Below are positions 46,075 to 55,285 of a DNA stretch of 64,000 nt, piece by piece; the first letter of the stretch is position 1, and every line of letters begins with the position of its first letter. The translations under genes and the position numbers were made by a program. Under the pieces are notes generated by a model that did not search any database, was not told where the DNA came from, and saw only the letters and a program-made list of their open reading frames with translations. Source of the DNA: Igneacidithiobacillus copahuensis (GTDB lineage: Bacteria; Pseudomonadota; Gammaproteobacteria; Acidithiobacillales; Acidithiobacillaceae); the NCBI RefSeq assembly GCF_018854015.1, contig NZ_JAAXYO010000180.1:75911-139910 (forward strand), in the 5' to 3' direction.

Positions 46075-46692
46075 ATGTCTGAATATACAGTACGGGAAGA
46101 ACTCAAGCCCAGCGGTCTGGAGGGTATCAGTGATGATCAGATCAACGACCATTGGGGGCTTTACAAGGGCTATGTGGCGCAGAGCAATGCCCTGCGCAAG
46201 GAACTCGACGAGCTGCGCGCGGCGGGCAAGGGTGCTTCCCTGGGTTATGCGGATCGGCGCCGGCGTTTTGGTTTTGAATACAACGGCATGGTGCTGCACG
46301 AGTACTATTTCGCGCAGCTCAAGCCCGGTAGCAACATCGATCAGGCCCCAGGCTTCAAGGCAGCGGTGACGGAGCAGTTCGGCAGCGCCGAAGCCTGGCA
46401 CGACGACCTGATGGCGGCAGCAAAGAGCCGCGGCATCGGTTGGGCAATCTGCTATTACGACGCCACGACCGGGCAAATCAACAACCACTTCGTGCAGCTG
46501 CATGAGGACGGCAACATCGGTGGCTTTAGCCCGCTGGTGGTGGTCGACGTCTTCGAACACGCCTACATGGTTGACTGGAAGGCCCTGGGCCGCGGCGATT
46601 ACCTCGCTGCCCTGCACAAAAACATGAACTGGGCGCTGGTAGAAGCACGCTTCCAGGCCGCCAAGAGCGGACAGGTATTCAAGCGCTTCTGA
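46075..46692 (+). CDS. sod: Fe/Mn-family superoxide dismutase, divergent
   Basis: 205 aa. Metal ligands can be assigned as His in INDHWGLYKGYV, His in VLHEYYF, and Asp and His in DVFEHAYMVDW. The usual N-terminal LPPLPY segment and the usual outer-sphere Gln (in NNAAQ or PNQD contexts) are missing, so metal preference cannot be called. AGGAG-rich leader before ATG at 46075. Expected to disproportionate superoxide in the cytoplasm. Alone in its transcript, with promoter and terminator. Confidence 0.82.
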   Translation: MSEYTVREELKPSGLEGISDDQINDHWGLYKGYVAQSNALRKELDELRAAGKGASLGYADRRRRFGFEYNGMVLHEYYFAQLKPGSNIDQAPGFKAAVTEQFGSAEAWHDDLMAAAKSRGIGWAICYYDATTGQINNHFVQLHEDGNIGGFSPLVVVDVFEHAYMVDWKALGRGDYLAALHKNMNWALVEARFQAAKSGQVFKRF

Positions 46693-46717
46693 GCGCCAGA
46701 TATCGTCCGGCACGAAA

Positions 46718-46743
46718 CCCGCAGCCTGCTGCGGGTTTTTTTT
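46718..46743 (+). terminator. Intrinsic terminator after sod
   Basis: CCCGCAG and CTGCGGG form a 7-bp stem with loop CCTG, followed by eight T residues. Strong Rho-independent terminator, 25 bp after the sod stop. Confidence 0.93.
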
Positions 46744-46802
46744 GGCTTGCCGCGAACGCAGTGGCTTCGTACCATCCTACCATTCGTCTCCAGGAGCCTG
46801 AC

Positions 46803-47837
46803 GTGAACCCCAAAGACCCCCTGACCTATCAGCAAGCTGGCGTGGATATCGATGCCGGCAACCGTTTGGTGGACCGCATCAAACCGCTCGCCAACGCCAC
46901 CCAACGTCCCGAGGTGCTGGGTGGCCTGGGCGGCTTTGGTGGCCTTTTCGCGCTCCCCCCTGGCTATCGGCAGCCGGTTCTGGTCTCCGGTACCGACGGC
47001 GTTGGTACCAAGTTGCTCTTGGCCCTGGAGGCGAAGCAGCACGACGGCATCGGCATCGATCTGGTGGCCATGTGTGTCAACGACATTCTCGTCTCGGGTG
47101 CCGAACCGCTCTGGTTCCTGGACTATTACGCGTGTAGCAAACTCGATGTCGAAGTCGCCGAGCAGGTCATTGCCGGCATTGCCGAGGGTTGTCGACAGGC
47201 CGGATGTGCTTTGCTAGGCGGCGAGACTGCGGAAATGCCGGGCATGTATCCCAACGATCACTATGATCTGGCGGGCTTTGCCGTGGGTATCGTCGAACGC
47301 GATGCCATTCTCGATGGCAGTCGCTGTCGCGCCGGCGATGCACTGGTGGGGATCGCCTCTTCCGGACCCCACAGCAATGGCTACTCCCTCGTCCGCAAGA
47401 TTCTGGTGCGGGCAGGTGCCCACCAGCATCTGCAGCTGGGCGGTGAGCCGCTCATCGACCAGCTTCTGCGTCCAACGCAAATCTATGTGCGGGCCATTCA
47501 GTCCTTGCGCAGCGTGGTCGAGATTCACGCTTTGGCGCATATTACCGGCGGTGGCTTGACTGAAAATCTACCGCGCTCCCTGCCCAAAGAACTGGCCGCA
47601 GTCATCGATCCCAAGAGCTGGCCGCAACCCGCCATCTTCACTTGGCTGCAGGAACAAGGCGAGGTAGACACCACAGAAATGCGCCGTGTTTTCAATCTCG
47701 GCATTGGCATGGTCGCCAGCGTCCCCTGGGAACAGCGCGAGGCGGCCATCGAGAACCTTACTATCAGCGGGCACGCGGCCTACTGCATCGGCCGCCTGGA
47801 AACCCGAAATTCCAGCGGAGTCGTCTATCTTGACTGA
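46803..47837 (+). CDS. purM: Phosphoribosylformylglycinamidine cyclo-ligase
   Basis: 344 aa, usual length. SGTDGVGTKL, MCVNDILVSGAEPLWFLDYYA and GGETAEMPGMY are PurM signatures. Makes aminoimidazole ribonucleotide in purine synthesis. GTG start with AGGAG at 6 bp. Overlaps purN by 8 bp. Confidence 0.97.
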   Translation: MNPKDPLTYQQAGVDIDAGNRLVDRIKPLANATQRPEVLGGLGGFGGLFALPPGYRQPVLVSGTDGVGTKLLLALEAKQHDGIGIDLVAMCVNDILVSGAEPLWFLDYYACSKLDVEVAEQVIAGIAEGCRQAGCALLGGETAEMPGMYPNDHYDLAGFAVGIVERDAILDGSRCRAGDALVGIASSGPHSNGYSLVRKILVRAGAHQHLQLGGEPLIDQLLRPTQIYVRAIQSLRSVVEIHALAHITGGGLTENLPRSLPKELAAVIDPKSWPQPAIFTWLQEQGEVDTTEMRRVFNLGIGMVASVPWEQREAAIENLTISGHAAYCIGRLETRNSSGVVYLD

Positions 47838-48489
47838 ACAACGCCTGGTAGTGCTGATTTCCGGGCGCGGCAGCAACCTGCGTGCCATTCAGCAGGCCTG
47901 TGCCAGTGGCCAGCTCCCAGCCCGGATCACTGCCGTCATCAGCAATCGGGCGGATGCCGCAGGGCTGGCATGGTGTCGCGACGTCGATCTTACTGCGCAA
48001 GTCATTGCCCACAAGAGTTTTTCCACACGCGCAGATTTTGACCGCGCCCTTGCCGCAGCCATCGACACCCACAATCCAGACTGGATCGTCCTGGCGGGCT
48101 TTATGCGTCAACTGACCGATGCTTTCGTGCAGCGCTATCTGGGACGCCTGATCAATATCCATCCTTCACTTCTGCCTGCCTTTCCGGGCTTGCACACCCA
48201 TCAGCAGGCCTTACAGGCCGGAGTTCGCTGGCATGGAGCAAGCGTACACTTCGTCACGCCAGAACTGGACGCCGGACCCATCATCGCCCAGGGCGTCTTG
48301 CCCGTGCGCAGCGATGACACCCCAGAAAGCCTGTCCGCACGCGTGCTGGCGCTGGAGCACCAGCTCTACCCCCAGGCCCTGGGGCATCTCCTGCGGGGTG
48401 ATTGCGTCCTGGAGCGGGGACAGACGCGCTGGCGGCACGCCTATCAGAGTCCGGACCTTGCCGGCATCAATCCACAGAGGCAAGCGTGA
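47830..48489 (+). CDS. purN: Phosphoribosylglycinamide formyltransferase
   Basis: 219 aa. SGRGSNLRAI, the catalytic NIHPSLLPAFPGLHTHQQAL and DAGPIIAQ identify PurN. Transfers formyl from 10-formyltetrahydrofolate to GAR. TTG start with GGAG at 9 bp, overlapping the purM stop; a start is also possible only far upstream inside purM, which is rejected. Confidence 0.96.
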   Translation: MTEQRLVVLISGRGSNLRAIQQACASGQLPARITAVISNRADAAGLAWCRDVDLTAQVIAHKSFSTRADFDRALAAAIDTHNPDWIVLAGFMRQLTDAFVQRYLGRLINIHPSLLPAFPGLHTHQQALQAGVRWHGASVHFVTPELDAGPIIAQGVLPVRSDDTPESLSARVLALEHQLYPQALGHLLRGDCVLERGQTRWRHAYQSPDLAGINPQRQA

Positions 48490-49241
48490 CAGCACGTCTA
48501 GGCATCATCATCGTCGGTTCGGAGATCCTGCTCGGCAAACGGGAGGATCGCCACTTTGCCCGGAGTCGCGAGCAGGCGCTGAATCGCGGTTACGAACTGG
48601 CCTGGAGCCTCTTGCTGGCGGACCGCTGGGAGGATCTGATCAAGCAGTATCGCTGGGCCTTCGCTCAGGATTGTCCTTTTTTCTCCTTCGGTGGCCTGGG
48701 CGCCACGCCCGATGATCTGACCCGGGCGGCTGCCGCGGCAGCGCTGGATTTGCCCGTGGAGCGGCATCCCGAAGCGGCACGCCTGATTCGCGAGCGTTTT
48801 GGCGACGGCGCCGAGCCCATTCGCATCCGCATGGCAGACTTGCCCAAGGACGCCAGCATCATCCCCAACCCCGTCAATCAGATCCCCGGCTTTCAGCTGC
48901 GTCAGGGCTACTTTTTCCCCGGCTTTCCGCAGATGGCAGAGCCCATGACGCAGTGGGTCCTGGAGCGCGATTTCCCGCTGCGTACCTCGGCCTTGCAATT
49001 GCGGATTCTCCTGCGGGAGCAAAAGGAAAGCGACTGGGTCGACTTCATGGAACGCTTTTGCGCAGCACACGCGCAGGTAGAATTTTCCAGCCTGCCCAGC
49101 TTCGCGGCAACGGGTACGCAAATCGAGCTCGGCCTGCGCGGCGAGGCCGCAGCGCTGCATGCCGCCTGGCAGATGCTGGCGACGGAGCTCGAGCGGCGCG
49201 GCGTGCGTTGGGAGTGGCTGGAAGAGCCTCGATTTCCATGA
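48486..49241 (+). CDS. Molybdopterin-binding (MoCF/CinA N-terminal-like) protein
   Basis: 251 aa. IIIVGSEILLGKREDRH at the start and FGGLGATPDDLT match the MoaB/MogA/CinA N-terminal domain; the CinA deamidase domain is absent. GTG start overlaps the purN stop by 4 bp. Such stand-alone proteins are uncharacterised; nucleotide or pterin binding is likely. Confidence 0.82.
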   Translation: MTARLGIIIVGSEILLGKREDRHFARSREQALNRGYELAWSLLLADRWEDLIKQYRWAFAQDCPFFSFGGLGATPDDLTRAAAAAALDLPVERHPEAARLIRERFGDGAEPIRIRMADLPKDASIIPNPVNQIPGFQLRQGYFFPGFPQMAEPMTQWVLERDFPLRTSALQLRILLREQKESDWVDFMERFCAAHAQVEFSSLPSFAATGTQIELGLRGEAAALHAAWQMLATELERRGVRWEWLEEPRFP

Positions 49242-49262
49242 TGGTAGCGATCTGACGCAGCC

Positions 49263-50672
49263 ATGGTCGAGGAAAAGAAGAGCGAATGGCATTTCTGGCA
49301 CCCCGAACACGGCGCTTTTGGTGAAGGCCCCCTGCTCGCTCTGTTAGGTGCCATCATCGGCGTGTTGACCGGGTTGGGCAACATCGTTTTTCACTACCTC
49401 GTTGCCGTCATTCACAACGTCGCCATCCTGAATATTTTCGATTTCCACGACCGGGCACACGTGCACACTCCGCCCTCTCCCTGGGGCTGGGCCCTGCCCC
49501 TGGTTCCCACCCTGGGTGGTCTACTGGTGATTTTTCTGGCCCGGAAATACGGGGCAGCCGTCCAGGGTGCTGGTGTCAGCCAGGTGATCGAGGCGGCCTA
49601 CACACGCGAGGGCCGCATGGCACGCAGCATCGCCTTATTGCGCCCTTTGGCTACGGCCATCACGGTTGGGACTGGCGGCTCGGCAGGACGCGAAGGACCT
49701 GCCATGCAGTTCGGCGCCGCCATTACCGCGTGGCTGGACGCCATCTTCACCATGCCTGCGCACCGCCGCATCCATCTTCTGGGTTGTGGCGTGGGGGCCG
49801 GTATCGCTGCGGTCTTCAATGCCCCTCTGGGCGGCTGGTTTCTGGCCATGGAAATCATCGTTCCAGATTGGCGCCCCTGGACGATTCTCTCGACGCTGAT
49901 CGCGACCATTGGCGCCAGCCAAATCACCGAGCTGGTCTTTGGGAACTTTCATCTCCTCCCGGCGGTGACCAGTACCCTCGTCAACAAGGCCGCAGATCTC
50001 CCCCTCTTTGTTATCCTCGGCGCCATCAACGCGCTTGCGGCAATTCTCTTCATCGCCGCCCTGACGGCGATCACCCAGTACAGCGAGATCTTCCTGCGCA
50101 ATCCCTATCTCCGCCATGCCCTGGGAATGTTCCTGGTTGGCCTTTTGCTATTGCTCTGTTTTGCCATGACCGGTCACTACTATCTGATTGGTGGCAGTTA
50201 CGCGGGCATCGGCGATATTCTGCGCGGAGAGATCAGTGCCTGGGGCATCCTCTTGCTCCTGCTGTTGCTCAAACTGCTGGCGACCAGTCTGACCATTGGT
50301 TCGGGGGGATCTGGTGGTATCTTCTCGCCTTCGCTCTTCATCGGTGCCGGCACGGGCGCCTTGTACGGCCTACTCCTGCTGCATTGGCAGATCTTACCTG
50401 CCAAGCTCATCGGTCTCCTCGCACTCTGCGGCATGGCCGGCATGGTAGCCGCGAGCACCGGCGCGTTATTGAGCGCACCGGTCATGGCCGTCGAACTGAC
50501 AGGCAGTTACGAAGCCCTGCTGCCAGCCATGTTGACCTCGGTCAGCGCGTTTGCCATTCGTCGCATGCTGCTGGGCGCCAGCATCTATACCCTGCCCTTG
50601 CGGCGGCACGGGCTGGATGTACCGGAGAACCACTATGTTGTCGAGGGACCGGGAAAGCAGGAAAAAGGCTGA
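49263..50672 (+). CDS. ClC-family anion channel/transporter, first copy
   Basis: 469 aa, about ten to twelve membrane segments. GTGGSAGREGP (gating Glu in GREGP, 142-146), FLAMEII (second Glu) and GSGGSGGIFSPSL are typical. The first anion-binding loop reads GAGVS instead of GSGIP. No CBS domains. Probable H+-coupled or passive anion transport; selectivity unknown. 21 bp after the molybdopterin-binding gene. Confidence 0.9.
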   Translation: MVEEKKSEWHFWHPEHGAFGEGPLLALLGAIIGVLTGLGNIVFHYLVAVIHNVAILNIFDFHDRAHVHTPPSPWGWALPLVPTLGGLLVIFLARKYGAAVQGAGVSQVIEAAYTREGRMARSIALLRPLATAITVGTGGSAGREGPAMQFGAAITAWLDAIFTMPAHRRIHLLGCGVGAGIAAVFNAPLGGWFLAMEIIVPDWRPWTILSTLIATIGASQITELVFGNFHLLPAVTSTLVNKAADLPLFVILGAINALAAILFIAALTAITQYSEIFLRNPYLRHALGMFLVGLLLLLCFAMTGHYYLIGGSYAGIGDILRGEISAWGILLLLLLLKLLATSLTIGSGGSGGIFSPSLFIGAGTGALYGLLLLHWQILPAKLIGLLALCGMAGMVAASTGALLSAPVMAVELTGSYEALLPAMLTSVSAFAIRRMLLGASIYTLPLRRHGLDVPENHYVVEGPGKQEKG

Positions 50673-50743
50673 TTTTTGCGGCCCCCAGGGGAGATGCGGT
50701 ATATTTTTGGCATACGCATAACCCACATTCCGTAGGAGTCGCA

Positions 50744-52129
50744 ATGTCCGTAAAATCCGCTCTCGACCGCCGCGAAAAGCGCGCAGTCTTCTCTTTGGCC
50801 GGCATTTTTGGACTTCGCTTGCTGGGTTTGTTTCTGGTCTTACCCGTATTTTCGGTGTATGCCCACGGTCTGCGCGGTGCGGCAAATCATCCGGCGCTGA
50901 TTGGCATTGCGCTGGGTGCCTATGGTCTCACCCAGGCCGTCCTGCAAATTCCTTTTGGCAAACTCTCGGATCGCATCGGCCGCAAACCCATCATCGCCAT
51001 CGGTCTCCTGATCTTTGCCATCGGCAGTGTCGTTGCGGCCTTGGCCAGTAACATCGACGGCCTGCTCATTGGCCGCATCATCCAGGGAGCGGGGGCGGTG
51101 GCGGCGGCAATCATTGCCCTTACCGCGGATCTCGTACGCGAGGAGCGCTGGACCAAGGCGATGGCGGTCATTGGCATCACCATCGGGATCAGTTTCAGCA
51201 TCTCCCTGGTCCTGTCAGCGCCTCTGGCACAATTCATCGGGGTTTCCGGAATTTTTTGGCTGACCGCCATCTTGGCGCTCGTTGCCATCGCTGTCTTGTA
51301 TCTCGTCATTCCCAGCAGCCCGGCAAAATTCCATCGGGACGCCGAACTGAACCCAGCCATGCTGCGGACCGTGCTGCGGGACCGCAATCTGCTGCGCCTC
51401 GACTTTGGCATTTTTGCCTTGCACACCGGCTTGACCGCAATCTTTGTCGTCTTGCCTCTGGTGCTGGTCGATCCGCGCCACCCCTTGCTGTCGCTCTCGC
51501 ATCAATGGACCCTGTATCTACCGGTCATGCTGCTTTCTTTCCTATTTATGGTGCCCCTGATCGCCGTCGGTGAGGCCAAGCGCAAATTGAAGGAGATCTT
51601 CCTCTTCGCCATCGCCTTGCTGATCCTTGCGGGAATCCTGATGGCCGTTTCCTACCATAGCCTGATCATGATCGCCATCGCCCTCTTCCTCTTTTTTGTC
51701 GGCTTCAATGTCCTCGAGGCCAGCCTGCCTTCCCTCATTGCCAAGTTCAGCCACGCCGGCGCGAAAGGAACGGCAACCGGCGTCTACACCTCCTCGGAGT
51801 TTTTCGGCGCATTTTGCGGCGGCCTCCTTGGCGGCCTGCTCTATGTTCCGGAAGCCCGCAATTACAGCGTCATCTTCTGGGTAGTGACCAGCATTTTTGT
51901 TCTGTGGTTGCTGATCGCCTTGGGTATGCAGCGCCCGCGTTATCTCGCGACCCGCATCTTTACCCTGCCAGCAAATCCCGCCACGGGATTGGAGCAGAGA
52001 CTGCTCGCCCTACCTGGGGTTGCGGAGGTGGCTGTTTTCGCCGACGAAGGCGCCATCTACTGCAAGGTCGACAGTAAAATTTTCGCCGAGGATCAGGCTC
52101 TCTCCCTTCTCGGAGGGCAGCCGGCGTGA
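50744..52129 (+). CDS. MFS transporter with C-terminal YAM domain (YajR-like)
   Basis: 461 aa, twelve membrane segments, motif A GKLSDRIGRKP near residue 72. After the last helix about 60 residues (LEQRLLALPGVAEVAVFADEGAIYCKV) resemble the ferredoxin-like YAM domain of YajR. Substrate unknown, probably drug or metabolite efflux. AGGAG 5 bp before ATG 50744. The frame is open far upstream through the ClC gene, but that part is a shadow. Confidence 0.88.
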   Translation: MSVKSALDRREKRAVFSLAGIFGLRLLGLFLVLPVFSVYAHGLRGAANHPALIGIALGAYGLTQAVLQIPFGKLSDRIGRKPIIAIGLLIFAIGSVVAALASNIDGLLIGRIIQGAGAVAAAIIALTADLVREERWTKAMAVIGITIGISFSISLVLSAPLAQFIGVSGIFWLTAILALVAIAVLYLVIPSSPAKFHRDAELNPAMLRTVLRDRNLLRLDFGIFALHTGLTAIFVVLPLVLVDPRHPLLSLSHQWTLYLPVMLLSFLFMVPLIAVGEAKRKLKEIFLFAIALLILAGILMAVSYHSLIMIAIALFLFFVGFNVLEASLPSLIAKFSHAGAKGTATGVYTSSEFFGAFCGGLLGGLLYVPEARNYSVIFWVVTSIFVLWLLIALGMQRPRYLATRIFTLPANPATGLEQRLLALPGVAEVAVFADEGAIYCKVDSKIFAEDQALSLLGGQPA

Positions 52130-53994
52130 GTGAGCTTGTCGCAGAGGCCAGCGCTGCTCCCATGGAGGAGGGAAGTAGCAGCGACACCGGAGCCCTCCGC
52201 AGTCGCTGGCGCAAAGTACGTCGCAATCCCTTCTTTCATTTTTTGTTGGCAATTTTTGTCGGCGTCATCGCTGGCCTCGGCGCAGTGGTCTTTCGTCGCC
52301 TCATTGCCCTCATGCACAACCTCTTCTTTTATGGTCAGGCAAGCTTGGTGTTCAATGCATTGCAACACGCCAAGGCGAGTGCCTGGGGAGCCGGAATCAT
52401 TCTCGCACCTGTCGTTGGCGGGCTGATTGTCGTCTGGCTGGTGCGTAGCTTCGCGCCGGAGGCCAAGGGACATGGGGTCCCCGAAGTGATGGATGCTATC
52501 TATTACAAAGCGGGCGTCATCCGCCCGGTGGTGGTTATCGTCAAGGCCCTGGCATCCGCCATCACCATCGGTAGTGGCGGATCGGTGGGGCGCGAGGGGC
52601 CCATCATCCAGATCGGCGCCGCCTTTGGCTCGAGCCTCGCAGGTTGGCTGTATTTGCCAGAATGGCAACGCCTGGGCCTGATTGCCGCTGGCGCAGGCGC
52701 TGGTATCGCCGCCACCTTCAACACCCCGGTTGGCGGCGTCCTTTTTGCCGTTGAGCTGATGCTGGTGGAAATCAGCGCCCGTACCCTGGTTCCAGTCATG
52801 ATCGCCACCGGCACCGCGACCCTGGTCTCGCGTCTGCTGCTGGGCAACTACCCATCTTTCATCATTCCACCGGATATCATTGCCGAAACTGCGCACATGG
52901 ATATCCGTAACTATCTGGTCTTTGCGCTGCTGGGGATCATTGTCGGTGGGATTGGCCTCTTTTTTACGCGCATGCTGTATTGGACCGAGGACTTTTTTGA
53001 GCGCATTCTTCCGAGTGCCTACCTGCGTGCCGTGGTCGGAATGGGGGCAGTTGGCATAACCATCTGGATAATCTTCCTCTTCAGTGGCAAATACTATGTG
53101 GAGGGCGTTGGCTACGCCACGATTCAGGATGTCCTCGATGGCGTCCTGCTCAATCCTGGATTCCTGCTTCTGTTGGTCTTGCTGAAAATTCTGAGTTTCA
53201 GCACCACCCTCGCTGCCGGCGGCTCCGGCGGCGTATTTTCTCCTTCTCTCTTTGTCGGGGCATTGCTGGGGGCCGCCTGTATTTTGCTATTCAACTCGCT
53301 CTTTCCCGGTCTACACATGCATATTGCCACCGGCGCGGCGCTGGGAATGGCAGGAATGGTCGCGTCCTCTACCGGAGCGGCAGTGACGGGGGCGGTCATG
53401 ATCTTTGAAATGACCAATGACTATCACATCATCATCCCCCTGATTCTGGTGGCGTCCATTGCCTTCGGTATTCGCCGCATGGTCACCCGGGACAGCATCT
53501 ATACCCTGAAGCTCCTGCGGCGTGGGCACTACATTCCGGAAGCACGGCACAGCAACCTTTACCTGATGCGTTCGGCGAGCAGTCTAGTCGAAACGCCGCT
53601 GTTGCGTCTGCACGATCATCGCTTGCTCAAGGATCTCCATCGTCTGCTGCGGCGCTACCCGCGCCTGCCACACATCCTTTTGATTCGAGATGGGAAACCG
53701 GTGGCCGCCATCGCTTCCCATCGGGTGCATGAAATCCTTGGGCGGCGCAACCTGCCCGAGGATACCCCGCTGCTGGAGCTCGCCAGTACCGACTGGATCC
53801 TGCTACGCCGTGACGTGCAACTTTACGAACTGGTGGCTGCGTTTCGTAGCAGTGGCGCGGAGATTGCGCTACTTAGCGAGGATGGGGAAACCCCACAACA
53901 TCATTCCAGTGTTTCGGCAATGGTTACCAGTGAAGACATCCTCGCCGACACCAGCCTTCCGGTGTTGCTCCTGCACCCGGAAATGAAGCCGTAA
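52126..53994 (+). CDS. ClC-family anion channel/transporter with CBS domains, second copy
   Basis: 622 aa. Membrane part to about 465: GHGVPEV first selectivity loop, GSGGSVGREGP with the gating Glu, LFAVEL, GGSGGVFSPSLF. C-terminal 470-620 fits paired CBS domains. GTG start overlaps the MFS stop by 4 bp. It is not a close duplicate of the first ClC: selectivity loop, length and C-terminus differ. Confidence 0.9.
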   Translation: MSELVAEASAAPMEEGSSSDTGALRSRWRKVRRNPFFHFLLAIFVGVIAGLGAVVFRRLIALMHNLFFYGQASLVFNALQHAKASAWGAGIILAPVVGGLIVVWLVRSFAPEAKGHGVPEVMDAIYYKAGVIRPVVVIVKALASAITIGSGGSVGREGPIIQIGAAFGSSLAGWLYLPEWQRLGLIAAGAGAGIAATFNTPVGGVLFAVELMLVEISARTLVPVMIATGTATLVSRLLLGNYPSFIIPPDIIAETAHMDIRNYLVFALLGIIVGGIGLFFTRMLYWTEDFFERILPSAYLRAVVGMGAVGITIWIIFLFSGKYYVEGVGYATIQDVLDGVLLNPGFLLLLVLLKILSFSTTLAAGGSGGVFSPSLFVGALLGAACILLFNSLFPGLHMHIATGAALGMAGMVASSTGAAVTGAVMIFEMTNDYHIIIPLILVASIAFGIRRMVTRDSIYTLKLLRRGHYIPEARHSNLYLMRSASSLVETPLLRLHDHRLLKDLHRLLRRYPRLPHILLIRDGKPVAAIASHRVHEILGRRNLPEDTPLLELASTDWILLRRDVQLYELVAAFRSSGAEIALLSEDGETPQHHSSVSAMVTSEDILADTSLPVLLLHPEMKP

Positions 53995-53998
53995 AGAC

Positions 53999-54481
53999 AT
54001 GGCAAAAAAGAAAGCAGGCGGATGGGGTATTGGCATTGTGGCTGCGGCTCTGGCCGTGGGGGCGTTTCTCTACCTCACAGGGCAACCGCAAAAAAACCAG
54101 AAAATAGCACCGCAGAGCAGCACCGCGAAACCGGCGCATCTGCATATCCAGACCGTCGCCCTCGGCAGCTACGGCTCCGCCGTCCATCGCAACGGTCAGG
54201 AACTGGCGTTACAGATCCGGCCCCTGGCAGAGCTGGAGGGTCCACCTGGAGAATCACCTCCTTCTCTCAACGGTCCGGCGGAGCAGGAAATCATTGGCAA
54301 TATTTTTCTGCGCTTTCCGCAGCTGGCGGCACTGCCAACGGATTCTGCAGCGCAGGAGCGCCTCGCCGAGCAGATTCGTATCCAGCTCAACGCGCAGTTA
54401 TCGGCGCACCGGTCTCACTGGCAGGTGCGCAGCCTGCAGCTTCGCCCCAGCCTCGGCCCCATCCCCGGTGGCGACGAATGA
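53999..54481 (+). CDS. Membrane-anchored protein, unknown function
   Basis: 160 aa. Lys-rich start, one membrane helix at about 9-27, a Gln/Pro linker, then a periplasmic domain. The stretch IGNIFLRFPQLAALPTDSAAQERLAEQIRIQLN is weakly like the C-terminal helix of FliL-type proteins, but no flagellar gene is near and I do not assign it. Starts 4 bp after the ClC stop; ends convergent with the TIGR02186 gene. Confidence 0.65.
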   Translation: MAKKKAGGWGIGIVAAALAVGAFLYLTGQPQKNQKIAPQSSTAKPAHLHIQTVALGSYGSAVHRNGQELALQIRPLAELEGPPGESPPSLNGPAEQEIIGNIFLRFPQLAALPTDSAAQERLAEQIRIQLNAQLSAHRSHWQVRSLQLRPSLGPIPGGDE

Positions 54482-54514
54482 GTCGCCATCTATCATCATG
54501 CGATTTCGACGTCT

Positions 54515-55285
54515 TTAGCTTTTGCGCTGCATGACAATTCCCAGGCCGAGGCCCAAAAATGCCAGAAAGAGAGTCAGAACAACGCCATATAGCCAAGGCT
54601 GATGTTCCGCGTAATCGGCGATCCATTCTTCCAGCCCTACCTGCTGCACATCAATTTTTTGCTGACTTTGTGCCAGAATCTTTCCGTGATTGACCAGGTA
54701 AACACCCAGTTCGTAGGTTCCCAAGGGCAGCGAAGCGGGCAGATGCAGGTGTGTAGAGAACAAGCGACCATCCTGAATCGTCACGCTTTCTGAACGTACC
54801 TGATACGTTCCTTGCCGCTCCTTGGCGGCGATGACCGCGGACTCCCAGGCCGCTTTATCGCGCAGTTCTGGTTCGTACTTTGCCTTTTCCAGAATCCCGC
54901 GCGGATCGAGTCCCAATGCGTTCCGCCCGGCGGCGGGAAGAATTTTGTCCAACGACGCCGAGGAGTTGATGAGCAAGACTCCCGGAAACTGACTTACGGT
55001 CACCTTCTTCCCGGTTATCCAGATGGGTCCCATCTGCGTCTTGCGGGTGACGGCGACCGCACTGTCGGGAGAGCGCAGTACCACAATCACCTCACCAGAA
55101 TGGGAAAGTGCGCCGAACACCAGGATATCGCGACCACGAAAGCGACTGGTCACATCCACCTTGTCCGTACCCGTGCCCAATACCACATTGGGCGCCTGCA
55201 CGGATGCCTGGGCGGCCATTGGTACCATTGCCGGCAGCAGCAATGCGCAGGCAAGCAAACAAATCTGTAAGACCTTTTTCTGCAT
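54515..55285 (-). CDS. TIGR02186-family membrane protein
   Basis: 256 aa. Signal peptide (cleavage after AQA near residue 27), a periplasmic beta-rich domain, and a C-terminal membrane helix at about 231-251. It matches the TIGR02186 conserved family, often next to TauE/SafE exporters. The start overlaps the TauE stop (TGATG). Possibly an accessory subunit of the exporter; no experiment known to me. Confidence 0.8.
   Translation of the reverse strand: MQKKVLQICLLACALLLPAMVPMAAQASVQAPNVVLGTGTDKVDVTSRFRGRDILVFGALSHSGEVIVVLRSPDSAVAVTRKTQMGPIWITGKKVTVSQFPGVLLINSSASLDKILPAAGRNALGLDPRGILEKAKYEPELRDKAAWESAVIAAKERQGTYQVRSESVTIQDGRLFSTHLHLPASLPLGTYELGVYLVNHGKILAQSQQKIDVQQVGLEEWIADYAEHQPWLYGVVLTLFLAFLGLGLGIVMQRKS

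Noticed and set aside
49730..50743. Frame upstream of the MFS transporter, open through the first ClC gene
   Set aside because: The translation in this part is Arg/His/Pro-rich nonsense. The AGGAG and the normal MFS N-terminus at 50744 set the start.
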